Source of the DNA: Natronosporangium sp035305625
GTDB taxonomy: Bacteria > Actinomycetota > Actinomycetes > Mycobacteriales > Micromonosporaceae
Assembly (NCBI GenBank): GCA_963809545.1
Contig: CAWEKD010000005.1
Location: 806,001 to 870,000, forward strand
DNA: 64,000 nt
Direction: 5' to 3'
Made by a program: the position numbers and the translations under genes. Numbering within the stretch: the first letter of the stretch is position 1; every line of letters starts with the position of its first letter. The notes under the pieces are model-generated. The model saw only the letters and a list, made by a program, of their open reading frames with translations, did no database searches and was not told the DNA's origin. Of the stretch, positions 26,689-35,811 are shown piece after piece.

Positions 26689-27969
26689 CTAGCTGGTGAC
26701 CGCCACTGAGGCCTCACCAGCGGTGGGCACGCGGATCTCGCCCGCGACCGCGGCCCGGGCGATGTCGGTGCGGTAGTGGGCTCCGGCCAACCGGACCCCC
26801 TCCACCAGCCGATAGGCCGCGGCGCGGGCGGCCGCCAAGTCGACCCCCGTAGCGGTGCAGGCCAGCACCCGCCCCCCGGCCGACACCAGGGCGCCATCGG
26901 CGCGGCGAGCCGTACCGGCCTGGAGCACCCCGGGCTGGTCCGCACCTTCGATCACGTCTCCGGTCCGCGGAGAGCTCGGGTAGCCGGCGGCGGCCACCAC
27001 CACCGTGACCGCCGCGCCCGGGCGCCACCGCAGCGGTGGCTGCTCCGCCAGTCGGCCGGTGGCGGCCGCATGCAGCAGACTGGCCAACGGGGTATCCAAC
27101 AAGGACAGTACGACCTGTGTCTCCGGGTCGCCGAACCGGCAATTGAACTCGATCACCGCCGGCCCCCGCGCGGTCAACGCCAGGCCGACGTAGAGCACCC
27201 CCTGGTACGGCGTGCCCCGCCGGGCCAACTCCGCCAGCGTCGGGTGCACGATCGCGGCCATCACCCGGTCGGTCAGATCCGCCGGCGCCCACGGCAGCGG
27301 CGAGTAGGCGCCCATCCCACCGGTGTTCGGCCCGGTGTCACCGTCCCCGACCCGCTTGAAGTCCTGGGCCGGCAGCAGCGGCACCGCGGTGGTGCCGTCG
27401 CAGAGCACGAACAGCGACACCTCCGGCCCGGCCAGGTACTCCTCCACCACCACCCGCCGGCAGCCGGCCGCGTGCGCCAAGGCCGCGTCCCGGTCTTCGG
27501 TCACCACCACGCCCTTGCCGGCGGCCAGGCCGTCGTCCTTCACCACGTACGGCGGGCCGAACTCGGTCAGGGCCGCCTCGACCTCCGCCGGCGTTTCACA
27601 CACCCGGGACCGGGCGGTCGGCACCCCGGCGGCGGCCATCACCTCCTTGGCGAACGCCTTGGAGCCCTCCAGGCGGGCGGCTGCGGCGCTCGGCCCGAAG
27701 CACGGCACCCCTTTGGCCCGCAACGCGTCCGCCACCCCGGCCACCAACGGCGCCTCCGGCCCCACCACCACCAAGTCGGCGGAGAGACCCACCGCCAGAT
27801 CGGCGACCGCGGCCGGGTCGGTGACATCCACGCCGGGACGCAGCTCCGCCCACTCACCGATGCCGGGGTTACCCGGGGCCGCCACCAGATGGGTGACGAC
27901 CGGATCCTGACGCAGACCCCGCGCGAGCGCGTGCTCACGTCCGCCGCTGCCCAGCAGAAGTACCCGCAC
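26689..27969 (-). CDS. purD: Phosphoribosylamine-glycine ligase (GAR synthetase)
   Basis: 426 residues from GTG 27969. Second step of purine synthesis, an ATP-grasp ligase. It begins VRVLLLGSGGREHALARGL and continues with the family markers FGPSAAAARLEGSKAFAK, KDDGLAAGKGVVV, PLLPAQDFKRVGDGDTGPNTGGMG and EFNCRFGDPETQ. The frame is open farther upstream but overlaps the MFS gene, so the GTG that gives the canonical N-terminus is used. It follows the MFS gene by 11 bp and is probably cotranscribed with it. Confidence 0.95.
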   Translation of the reverse strand: MRVLLLGSGGREHALARGLRQDPVVTHLVAAPGNPGIGEWAELRPGVDVTDPAAVADLAVGLSADLVVVGPEAPLVAGVADALRAKGVPCFGPSAAAARLEGSKAFAKEVMAAAGVPTARSRVCETPAEVEAALTEFGPPYVVKDDGLAAGKGVVVTEDRDAALAHAAGCRRVVVEEYLAGPEVSLFVLCDGTTAVPLLPAQDFKRVGDGDTGPNTGGMGAYSPLPWAPADLTDRVMAAIVHPTLAELARRGTPYQGVLYVGLALTARGPAVIEFNCRFGDPETQVVLSLLDTPLASLLHAAATGRLAEQPPLRWRPGAAVTVVVAAAGYPSSPRTGDVIEGADQPGVLQAGTARRADGALVSAGGRVLACTATGVDLAAARAAAYRLVEGVRLAGAHYRTDIARAAVAGEIRVPTAGEASVAVTS

Positions 27970-27980
27970 GTCGGCCGATC

Positions 27981-29294
27981 CTACGCCGTGGCCGGGGCAG
28001 GGGTCGGGACCGGCACCGAGGTGCGTCGGTACTGCCGGGCGCGCAGGTAGCCGACGCCGCCCACCAGACAGCCGAGGGTGGTGACCACCCCGGCGGACAG
28101 CAGCGCACCACGGGCACCGAGCAGGTCCGCCATCCACCCCAGCACCGGGGCCCCGGTGGCACCGGCGAGCGCGCTGACCGCGCTCACCACCGCCAGTACC
28201 CGGCCGCGGACCGCCAGCGGGTTGTCCAGCTGCATCCGCGTGGACACGATCGTGTCGACCACCACCGCGACCGCCGCGATCGGCAGCATGGCCGCCGCGA
28301 ACATCCACAGGCCGGGTGCCAGCCCAGACAGCGCCTGCAGCAGGCTCATGCCCACCCCCAGCACCACCAGGTGCCGGCCGTACATCCGCCCGGCGCGCGC
28401 GGCGAACAGCCCACCGAGGGTGGCGCCGATCGCGAACACTGTCGACAGCAGTCCGTATCCCTGGGCACCGGCCGCCAACGGCCCGTCGCTCATCGCGGCC
28501 ATGGTCACCTGGTAGTTACGGCCCAGGCTGCCGAGCAGGAACGCCAGCCCGAGCGTGACCAGCATGTACCGGTCGGACAGCACGTACCGCAGGCCGGCCC
28601 AGGTGCTCATCGGCACCGACTCAGCCGGGGTCGATTCCTGCGCACCCGGGTGGGCCAGCGGGTCCACTGCGGTCGGATCCAGCGGCCGCAGCCGGTACAT
28701 CACCGCGATCACCAGCAGGAAACTGACGGCGTTGATCAGGAACACCGGGCCGGGGCCGGTGATCCCCATCAGCGCCCCACCCAAGCTCATCCCGACCACG
28801 CGCCCACCCGAGCTGATCAGGGAGCCAGCCGCCAGGGCCGGGCCGAGATGGTCTCGATCCACCAAGGTGGAGCCGAAGCGGCCGAGCGCGGGCCCCTCCA
28901 CCGAGTTGACCACCCCGGCGGTCAGCATGGTCGCGTACACCCAGCCGACCGGGTTGAGGTCACTGGTGGCGACTACCGCCAACACCACCGACAGCAGGGC
29001 GTGCGTCAGCTGGGTGACGCTCAGCATGGGGCGCGCCGGCAGCCGGTCCGCCAAGGTGCCGGCCCATGGGCCGAGCAGCAGCACCGGCAGGGTGCTCACC
29101 AGGATGCCCAGCCCCATCTGGGTGGCCGAACCGGTGGCGGTCAGTAGCAGCCAGTTCGCGGCCAATACCTGCATCCAGGACCCCGTGGTGGAGATGACGT
29201 TGGCGCCGCTCCACAGCCGGAAGTTCCGGAACCGGAACGGGGTCAGGATGAGTGGCGGGGAGATGGACCGGGGGAACCGGAGGGGGAATCGCAT
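27981..29294 (-). CDS. MFS transporter (drug/siderophore-exporter type)
   Basis: 437 residues from ATG 29294, with about twelve hydrophobic segments. The N-terminal FRFRNFRLWSGANVISTTGSWMQVLAANWLLL is typical of the MFS group that includes EntS-like and macrolide efflux proteins, and the cytoplasmic loop GPWAGTLADRLPARP is motif A. Substrate unknown. The upstream in-frame stretch up to 29414 is proline/arginine-rich and unlikely to be translated. It lies between purA and purD and is likely in one transcript with purD. Confidence 0.85.
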   Translation of the reverse strand: MRFPLRFPRSISPPLILTPFRFRNFRLWSGANVISTTGSWMQVLAANWLLLTATGSATQMGLGILVSTLPVLLLGPWAGTLADRLPARPMLSVTQLTHALLSVVLAVVATSDLNPVGWVYATMLTAGVVNSVEGPALGRFGSTLVDRDHLGPALAAGSLISSGGRVVGMSLGGALMGITGPGPVFLINAVSFLLVIAVMYRLRPLDPTAVDPLAHPGAQESTPAESVPMSTWAGLRYVLSDRYMLVTLGLAFLLGSLGRNYQVTMAAMSDGPLAAGAQGYGLLSTVFAIGATLGGLFAARAGRMYGRHLVVLGVGMSLLQALSGLAPGLWMFAAAMLPIAAVAVVVDTIVSTRMQLDNPLAVRGRVLAVVSAVSALAGATGAPVLGWMADLLGARGALLSAGVVTTLGCLVGGVGYLRARQYRRTSVPVPTPAPATA

Positions 29295-29424
29295 CGCGAA
29301 GCAGGGGGTGGGGGACACGGGACCGCCCCCGCCACCCGGCCACCGCCGGGGGGAACGCGGCCACCGGGTGGCGCGGACCCTGCCAGCATGGCGTGCCAGC
29401 TGCGCTGGGTACAACGATTAGCAA

Positions 29425-29450
29425 CGGATCGTGAGGGCACTCACGATCCG
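29425..29450 (-). terminator. Hairpin terminator of purA
   Basis: 11-bp perfect stem (CGGATCGTGAG at 29425-29435 with its complement at 29440-29450) and a 4-nt loop, 18 bp beyond the purA stop on the minus strand. Confidence 0.8.
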
Positions 29451-29467
29451 GCCCGCGGTCGGGCTGG

Positions 29468-30760
29468 TCAGGAGGGCAGCAGCGGGTGCCGCACCACATT
29501 CGCTTCCCGGCCGGGGCCGACTCCGACCAGGCTCACCCGGGCACCGCACAGCTCCTCGATCCGCTCGAGGTATCGGCGGGCGTTGGCCGGCAGGTCGTCC
29601 TCTGACCGGGCCTTGGAGATGTCCTCCGACCAGCCCGGAAGGTCCTCATAGATCGGTACGGCGTGGTGGAAGTCGGTCTGCGTGGCGGGCATCACGTCCA
29701 CCCGTCGGCCGTCGACCTCGTATCCGACACAGATCCGCACCGTCTCCAGGCCGGACAGCACGTCCAGCTTGGTCACCACCAGGTCGGTGATCCCGTTGAC
29801 CTGGACCGCGTACCGGCCGACCACCGCGTCGAACCAGCCGCACCGGCGCTGCCGGCCGGTGGTGGTGCCGTACTCGTGGCCGACCGTCCGCAGGTGGTTG
29901 CCGGCGTCGTCGAACAGCTCGGTCGGGAACGGTCCGGACCCCACCCGGGTGGTGTAGGCCTTGGCGACGCCGATCACCTGGGTGATCGCGGTGGGCGGGA
30001 TGCCGGTGCCCACGCAGGCCCCGGCCGCGGTCGGGTTGGAGGAGGTCACGAACGGGTAGGTGCCGTGGTCCAGGTCCAGCATCGTGGCCTGGGCGCCTTC
30101 CAGGAGCACCGTGGCCCCCCGCGCCAACGCGTCCCACAGCACCGGCCGGGTGTCGGCGATGTGCGGGCGCAGCCGCTCCGCGTACGCCAGGTACTCCTCC
30201 ACCACCGCGTCGACGTCGATCGCCTTGCGGTTGTAGACCTTGGCGAGGACCTGGTTCTTCTCCCGCAGCACCAGCTCCAGCTTCTGGCGCAGAATGCCGG
30301 GGTCCAGCAGGTCCTGCACCCGGATGCCGGTCCGGGCCACCTTGTCGGCGTACGCCGGGCCGATTCCCCGGCCGGTGGTGCCGATCCGGGCCGCGCCCAG
30401 GTAGCGCTCCACCACCCGGTCCAGCGCCCGGTGGTGCGGCATGATCAGGTGGGCGTCACCCGAGATCAGCAGCCGGGACACGTCCACGCCGCGCTCGGTC
30501 AGCCCGTCCATCTCGGTGATCAGCACCTTCGGGTCGATCACCACCCCGTTGCCGAGCACGGTGACCGCGTTCGGAGACAGCGCCCCGCTGGGCATCAGGT
30601 GCAGCGCGTACCTCTGACCGTCCGGGGTGACCACGGTGTGGCCGGCGTTGTTGCCGCCGGAGAACCGGACCACGTAGTCGACCCGCGACCCCAGCAGGTC
30701 GGTAACCTTGCCTTTGCCTTCGTCGCCCCACTGGGCGCCGATCAGCACGATCGCTGGCAT
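29468..30760 (-). CDS. purA: Adenylosuccinate synthetase
   Basis: 430 residues from ATG 30760, preceded by GGGAGG. GTP-dependent condensation of IMP with aspartate to adenylosuccinate, on the AMP branch. Motifs: GAQWGDEGKGKVTDLL at the N-terminus (GTP loop and catalytic Asp), FSGGNNAGHTVV with the catalytic His, IGTTGRGIGPAYADK, and GTTTGRQRRCGWFDAVV. It has its own hairpin terminator and is divergent from the lipid-kinase-like gene, with a 73-bp gap. Confidence 0.97.
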   Translation of the reverse strand: MPAIVLIGAQWGDEGKGKVTDLLGSRVDYVVRFSGGNNAGHTVVTPDGQRYALHLMPSGALSPNAVTVLGNGVVIDPKVLITEMDGLTERGVDVSRLLISGDAHLIMPHHRALDRVVERYLGAARIGTTGRGIGPAYADKVARTGIRVQDLLDPGILRQKLELVLREKNQVLAKVYNRKAIDVDAVVEEYLAYAERLRPHIADTRPVLWDALARGATVLLEGAQATMLDLDHGTYPFVTSSNPTAAGACVGTGIPPTAITQVIGVAKAYTTRVGSGPFPTELFDDAGNHLRTVGHEYGTTTGRQRRCGWFDAVVGRYAVQVNGITDLVVTKLDVLSGLETVRICVGYEVDGRRVDVMPATQTDFHHAVPIYEDLPGWSEDISKARSEDDLPANARRYLERIEELCGARVSLVGVGPGREANVVRHPLLPS

Positions 30761-30833
30761 TCCTATCGCCTCCCGGGGTGCCGGGCGCGGACCGCGCGAC
30801 ACCCGGGCAGCCAGGGTAACAAGGAGACGACAA

Positions 30834-31703
30834 GTGGTGGACGTGGTGGTGCTCGCCCTGGCGGACCGAGACGGCCAGACCGGTATTCGGACCCCAGTCC
30901 GGGCCTGTCTGGACGCCCTGACCGCCAGCGGTGCCCACGCGGAGGCGGTGACCGCCACCTCCGACGCGGAGATCGATCAGGTACTGGCCCGGCTGGATGA
31001 CCCCGACACCCGACTGGTGGTGGCCTCCGGGGTGGATGGGCAGCTACGGGCGGTGGTGCGGCGGATGGTCCGGCGGTGGGCGCCGCCCCCGTCCAAACGC
31101 CCGGCCGACCTGCCGGAGCACCGGACGGTGCCGGACCTCCCAGCGATCGGGGTGTTGCCGCTGGACCCGACCACCGGCCCGGCCGCGACCGATCTGGCGG
31201 CCCAGCTGGGGCTGCCCCGTGCCCCCGCCGAGGTGGCGGCGGCGGTGTTGGGGGACCGCATCCGGCGGCTGGATCTGCTCCGGCACGACGGTGGTTCCGT
31301 GACCCTGGACGGGGCCCTACTCGGCGACAGTGATGAGCAGGGCCGCGCGGTGCCGTGGCGTGCCCGGATCGAGGTGGATGATGCGGTGCTGGCCACCGGC
31401 GAGGAGCCGTTGCTGGCGGCGGTGATTGCCAACGCCGGCGGCTACCGGCGGCCGGACGGCCTGCCGCTGCTCACCGACCCCGACCCGACCGATGGGCGCG
31501 TGGCCGCGGCGGTAGCGGTACCGGTGCGGAGCCGCTGGCGGCGCCGCGTTCGGGTGGAGGTTCGGCGCGCCCGGGGACGGGCGGTGATGGTGCGCCCCGC
31601 CGATGACGGGGTCGCCTTCCTGGACGACGGGGTGGCGGGGGTGTTGACCCGGCAGCGGTCCTGGTGGGTGGAGGCGGGCGCCTGGGCGGTCTACACCGGC
31701 TGA
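30834..31703 (+). CDS. Diacylglycerol kinase-like (DAGK_cat family) protein
   Basis: 289 residues from GTG 30834, behind AAGGAG. The fold order fits lipid/NAD kinases: an initial DVVVLALAD strand, a phosphate-loop region (VVASGVDGQLRAVVRRMV), an IGVLPLDPTTG segment in the position of the usual IPLGTGNDFA, then beta-strands of the C-terminal domain. The nucleotide loop reads SGVDGQ instead of GGDGT and the GTGND motif is altered. Activity on diacylglycerol is therefore doubtful and a regulatory or divergent role is possible. Single gene, divergent from purA. Confidence 0.7.
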   Translation: MVDVVVLALADRDGQTGIRTPVRACLDALTASGAHAEAVTATSDAEIDQVLARLDDPDTRLVVASGVDGQLRAVVRRMVRRWAPPPSKRPADLPEHRTVPDLPAIGVLPLDPTTGPAATDLAAQLGLPRAPAEVAAAVLGDRIRRLDLLRHDGGSVTLDGALLGDSDEQGRAVPWRARIEVDDAVLATGEEPLLAAVIANAGGYRRPDGLPLLTDPDPTDGRVAAAVAVPVRSRWRRRVRVEVRRARGRAVMVRPADDGVAFLDDGVAGVLTRQRSWWVEAGAWAVYTG

Positions 31704-31734
31704 CGCCCGTGCCCCTCCGCCGCGGTAGCCATCG

Positions 31735-32163
31735 TCAGCCGCTGGCGAGCGCGTCCCCGGCGGCCGGGTCGCAGTCCCGCAGGAACTGCGCGCACCGGGC
31801 CGCCTCGTCCGCCTCTCCGATCGCGGCGGCGGCCAACGAAAGCTGGTGCAGGCTGCGTAGGAAGCCCTGGTTGGGCTGGTGGGACCAGGGCACCGGGCCG
31901 CTGCCCCGCCAACCGTGGCGGCGCAGTTGATCCAGGCCGCGGTGATAGCCGGTCCGGGCGTAGGCGTAGGCGGTCACCGGGTCACCGTCGGCGAGGGCCC
32001 GTCGAGCCAACGCCGCCCACACCGCGCTGTACGCCGGGTGCGCGGCGGCGACCTGCGCGAGCTGCTTCGGATCGGCGCTGGGGTCCAGCGCGGCCTCCAG
32101 GGCCTGCTGAGCGGCGTCGTTAGCGGGCAACAGCGTGGGGTTTGGCTCCAAAAGGTTATTCAT
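31735..32163 (-). CDS. DUF3151 domain-containing protein
   Basis: 142 residues from ATG 32163; a TTG at 32175 is an alternative start. It starts MNNLLEPNPTLLPANDAA. An all-helical domain of tetratricopeptide character follows (AAHPAYSAVWAALARRAL, VTAYAYARTGYHRGLDQLRRHGW, PNQGFLRSLHQLSLAAAAIG), with a conserved final CAQFLRDCDP. This is the DUF3151 family of actinobacteria, usually found near fba as here. Function unknown. Confidence 0.9.
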   Translation of the reverse strand: MNNLLEPNPTLLPANDAAQQALEAALDPSADPKQLAQVAAAHPAYSAVWAALARRALADGDPVTAYAYARTGYHRGLDQLRRHGWRGSGPVPWSHQPNQGFLRSLHQLSLAAAAIGEADEAARCAQFLRDCDPAAGDALASG

Positions 32164-32297
32164 GTCTCTATTCAATCCTCAGGGGCAGATCATTGACTTG
32201 ACCGAACGGTTGATGTTCTTCTCGGTCTTTTGACGGGTGTGGGTATCGCTACGCCGGAGTAGAAAGAGAAGTCCGGAGCCTCCCCAGGACCCGGTTA

Positions 32298-32328
32298 GAG
32301 AGCCCGACAGCGAAGCTGTCGGGCTCTC
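32298..32328 (-). terminator. Strong hairpin terminator after fba
   Basis: 14-bp perfect stem (32298-32311 and 32315-32328) closed by the very stable GCGAAGC triloop. It lies 26 bp beyond the fba stop on the minus strand; read on the plus strand it is followed by a T-rich CGTTTGTTGG. Confidence 0.88.
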
Positions 32329-32354
32329 CGTTTGTTGGTTATTGGGTTGTCAGA

Positions 32355-33383
<1,029 letters not shown>

Positions 33384-33546
33384 GGCTGCTCCTTGATGTG
33401 CGAACGGCGAGTGCGGGACGGCGGCGTCCCGGGGAGGCGGGGACGTCCGTTCCCGCCCCTTACTTCTCGAGTATTCCCCAGACAGGTGCGTTCGTAAGCG
33501 CCACCCCGTACGGTTGATGGAGTTGATCGCCGCAGGGAGGGGTGTG

Positions 33547-33777
33547 ATGACCTACCCGGACGAGGACCCGGTCGGTACCGAGGGCGCAGAGGACCTGACG
33601 GAGCTCTCGCCCGACGAACGTGACCCAGAGGCGCCGGACGCGGACGCTGCCGAGCAGGCGACGCCAGTCGATCCCACCGAGCGCCCGCTACGAGTGCGTC
33701 GGGGGTTCGAGGTGGGTGAGTGGGACGCCATGGAGCAGTCGATCGTCATCGACCTCGACGACGAATACGATCGCTGA
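33547..33777 (+). CDS. Small acidic protein, conserved in relatives, unknown
   Basis: 76 residues from ATG 33547, preceded by GGGAGG. The sequence is strongly acidic (MTYPDEDPVGTEGAEDLTEL, later DPEAPDADAAEQATP) and ends with EWDAMEQSIVIDLDDEYDR. No membrane segment or recognised domain. I recall very similar small proteins upstream or downstream of fba in Micromonosporaceae, but no function. It ends 66 bp before a 48-bp perfect palindrome. Confidence 0.7.
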   Translation: MTYPDEDPVGTEGAEDLTELSPDERDPEAPDADAAEQATPVDPTERPLRVRRGFEVGEWDAMEQSIVIDLDDEYDR

Positions 33778-33842
33778 ATACGTGCCGCGGCGGCCCAGGC
33801 TGGCCTGGGCAGCTCCGACTGACTCTGGCCGTCGCGAAATGG

Positions 33843-33890
33843 GCATGGCCGGGCCACGGATCGAATATTCGATCCGTGGCCCGGCCATGC
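33843..33890. terminator. 48-bp perfect palindrome between convergent genes
   Basis: The 24 bp from 33843 to 33866 are exactly complementary to 33867-33890 with no spacer; the centre is GAATATTC. RNA from either strand would fold into a stem of about 22 bp. It lies between the convergent stops at 33777 and 33933, so bidirectional termination is the simplest role. No T-tract on either side. Confidence 0.75.
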
Positions 33891-33932
33891 GTATGCCAGC
33901 CGTCCGATCCGAGGGTGCTGCTGCTGCGCGGT

Positions 33933-34301
33933 TCAGCGTGCCCGGCGGCGCCGCTTCGGCGGCGTCAGCAGCTGGGCGACCGTCCCGATTGCGGCAGGCA
34001 CCAGACGGTAGTACGCCCACACCCCCCGCTTCTCGCGCTCCAGTAGCCCCGCCTCGGTCAGGATTCGGAGGTGGTGGCTGACCGTCGGCTGGGACAGGCC
34101 CACCGGCTCGGTCAGGTCACACACACAGGCCTCACCGTCCGGCGAGGACTGGATGAGGCTGAGCAGACGCAGCCGCGCCGGGTCGGCGAGTGCCTTGAGC
34201 ACCCCGGCCAGCTTCTCGGCATCGGTCCGTTGGATCGGTTCGCCCGCCAGTGGCGAGGCGACCGGCTTGGTCTCGGCAAGTGCAGTACCCACGTACGTCA
34301 T
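33933..34301 (-). CDS. ArsR/SmtB family metalloregulator
   Basis: 122 residues, a winged helix-turn-helix repressor. The domain covers about 25-105: AEKLAGVLKALADPARLRLLSLI, then CVCDL and the recognition helix LSQPTVSHHLRILTEAGLL, and the wing REKRGVWAYYRL. The CVCDL pair is the alpha-3 metal or metalloid site of ArsR/CadC-type sensors, so As(III), Cd(II) or similar is a likely signal. No arsenic or metal efflux gene is adjacent. The tail KRRRRAR is basic. The gap to pyrE (34302-34364) holds a degenerate GTCA...TGAC dyad at about 34333-34356 that might be its operator. Confidence 0.85.
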   Translation of the reverse strand: MTYVGTALAETKPVASPLAGEPIQRTDAEKLAGVLKALADPARLRLLSLIQSSPDGEACVCDLTEPVGLSQPTVSHHLRILTEAGLLEREKRGVWAYYRLVPAAIGTVAQLLTPPKRRRRAR

Positions 34302-34364
34302 CCTTCCAGTAGCAGCATCGATCTGCCTACCTGGTCATATCTATGAATTCTTGTGACCTAACGG

Positions 34365-34913
34365 CTAAGATCGGCCAACGTGTAGGCCGAGATCCGCCAA
34401 CGTGTAGGCCGATCGGAACGGCAAACCAGCGGATGTCACCTCGTCCTGCGCGCCACGATCGACGATAACGGCCACTCCCACCACCTCCGCTCCGGCTTCC
34501 TTGAGCGCGGAAACGGCGGTGAGCACACTTTTGCCGGTGGTGGAAGTGTCCTCGACCGCGAGCACCCGCCGGCCGGTCACATCCGGCCCTTCAATCCGCC
34601 GCTGCAAGCCGTGGCTCTTACTGGACTTCCGGACTACGAACGCGTCCAGCGATTCCCCCGCGGCTGCGGCGGCATGCAGCATGGCGGTCGCGACCGGGTC
34701 CGCCCCGAGGGTCAGGCCCCCCACAGCCTCGTAGTCCCAGTCTGCGGTCAGTTCCCGCATCACCCGGCCCACCAGTGGTGCCGCGGCATGGTGCAGCGTG
34801 ACCCGTCGAAGGTCGATGTACCAGTCGGACACCTGTCCCGACGAGAGCACCACTTGGTCCCGGACCACTGCGAGCTCAGTGATGAACTTGCACAGGTCGT
34901 CACGATCCGCCAT
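34365..34913 (-). CDS. pyrE: Orotate phosphoribosyltransferase
   Basis: 182 residues. Converts orotate and PRPP to OMP in pyrimidine synthesis. The PRPP-binding loop is RRVLAVEDTSTTGKS (about 115-129), with the catalytic KSSKSHGLQRRIEG loop upstream and SSGQVSDWYIDLR near the N-terminus. The last residues (DLGLHVGRS) are not native: a 22-bp tandem duplication of the 3' end has shifted the frame, replacing a short ending. The core is unaffected. Monocistronic; the next gene, an SDR, lies 88 bp away on the same strand. Confidence 0.94.
   Translation of the reverse strand: MADRDDLCKFITELAVVRDQVVLSSGQVSDWYIDLRRVTLHHAAAPLVGRVMRELTADWDYEAVGGLTLGADPVATAMLHAAAAAGESLDAFVVRKSSKSHGLQRRIEGPDVTGRRVLAVEDTSTTGKSVLTAVSALKEAGAEVVGVAVIVDRGAQDEVTSAGLPFRSAYTLADLGLHVGRS
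34374..34412. repeat. 22-bp tandem duplication at the 3' end of pyrE
   Basis: The 17-bp word GCCAACGTGTAGGCCGA occurs at 34374-34390 and again at 34396-34412, offset by 22 bp. On the coding strand it repeats the codons for AYTLAD out of frame, giving LHVGRS as a new C-terminus. Confidence 0.85.
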
Positions 34914-34976
34914 GTGTCCAGCGTACGGCTAAGCCGCCGGCATTGTCGGCAGGGTACCCCGATTGGTGGAGCGCGT

Positions 34977-35000
34977 CGCAACGGGACAAGAACCGTTGCG
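34977..35000 (-). terminator. Hairpin terminator of the SDR gene
   Basis: 8-bp perfect stem (CGCAACGG at 34977-34984 with its complement at 34993-35000) directly after the SDR stop at 35002 on the minus strand. Confidence 0.65.
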
Positions 35001-35001
35001 G

Positions 35002-35802
35002 TTACCCACTAGTAGTCCCGCTCCGGTCGCGCCGCCAACGGTTTCCACTCAGGGACCGGAGCACCATTCCCCGAGGCAGGATCCGAATCGCCCCTACCGC
35101 CAATCGGTAACGCCAATCCACGACCCGTACCACGACGCCTCGTTTCAATGCCCGCAGACCATCAACGGCCACACGGTCGGCGTCCAGCCATGCCCATCCC
35201 GGAATCCGAGACAGCTGGATGCCTGCCCGGTCATGGAATTCGGTCCGGACCAGACCTGGACACAGGGCGGTCACCCGGACCCCTTCGCCCCGTACCCGAC
35301 AGGCCACCGATTCGCTGAAGGCGGTCACCCACGCTTTGGTGGCGGAGTAGGTGGAGCCCGGGGAGACTGGCAGGAACCCGGCCACGGAGGACACGTTCAG
35401 GATGCCGCCCCGCCGGCGTTGGACCATGCCCGGTAGGACCGCTCCGGTCAGCCGCATCACCGCGTGCACATTCAACCGCAGCAACCGTTCCTCGGCCGCC
35501 GGATCAAAATCTACAAAGGATCGGTTCAGGCTGATGCCGGCGTTGTTCACCAGAATGTCCACCCAGGCCTCAGCCAGCCGGTCGATCACCGCGGTCAACC
35601 CCGGCTCGGTCGACAGGTCGGCGGCCACCGGGGTCACCGCCACGTGATGGTCACGCCGCAACGTCCTCGCGGTGGCGGCTAACCGCTCCCGGTCCCGTGC
35701 CACCAGCATCAGATCGTAGGAGCGGGCGGCCAGCTGCCGAGCGAACGCCGCCCCGATCCCCGCGGTCGCACCGGTGACCACCGCCAGTGGTCTGTCCGCC
35801 AA
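35002..35802 (-). CDS. SDR family NAD(P)-dependent oxidoreductase
   Basis: 266 residues, classical short-chain dehydrogenase. TGATAGIG nucleotide loop at about 10-17, NNAG at about 88-91, catalytic Ser in NVSSVAGF and the Tyr-x-x-x-Lys pair in TYSATKAW. The C-terminal extension RYRLAVGAIRILPRGMVLRSL is typical of the DltE-like SDRs. It starts 9 bp after the kinase stop, so it is likely the last gene of the clpB-kinase transcript. Substrate unknown. Confidence 0.88.
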   Translation of the reverse strand: MADRPLAVVTGATAGIGAAFARQLAARSYDLMLVARDRERLAATARTLRRDHHVAVTPVAADLSTEPGLTAVIDRLAEAWVDILVNNAGISLNRSFVDFDPAAEERLLRLNVHAVMRLTGAVLPGMVQRRRGGILNVSSVAGFLPVSPGSTYSATKAWVTAFSESVACRVRGEGVRVTALCPGLVRTEFHDRAGIQLSRIPGWAWLDADRVAVDGLRALKRGVVVRVVDWRYRLAVGAIRILPRGMVLRSLSGNRWRRDRSGTTSG

Positions 35803-35811
35803 GGCGCCTCC

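Noticed and set aside
32221..32335. Possible small RNA on the plus strand: TTGACG at 32230 and the stem-loop with T-rich tail at 32298-32328
   Set aside because: No -10 box at a proper distance; the hairpin is fully explained as the fba terminator.
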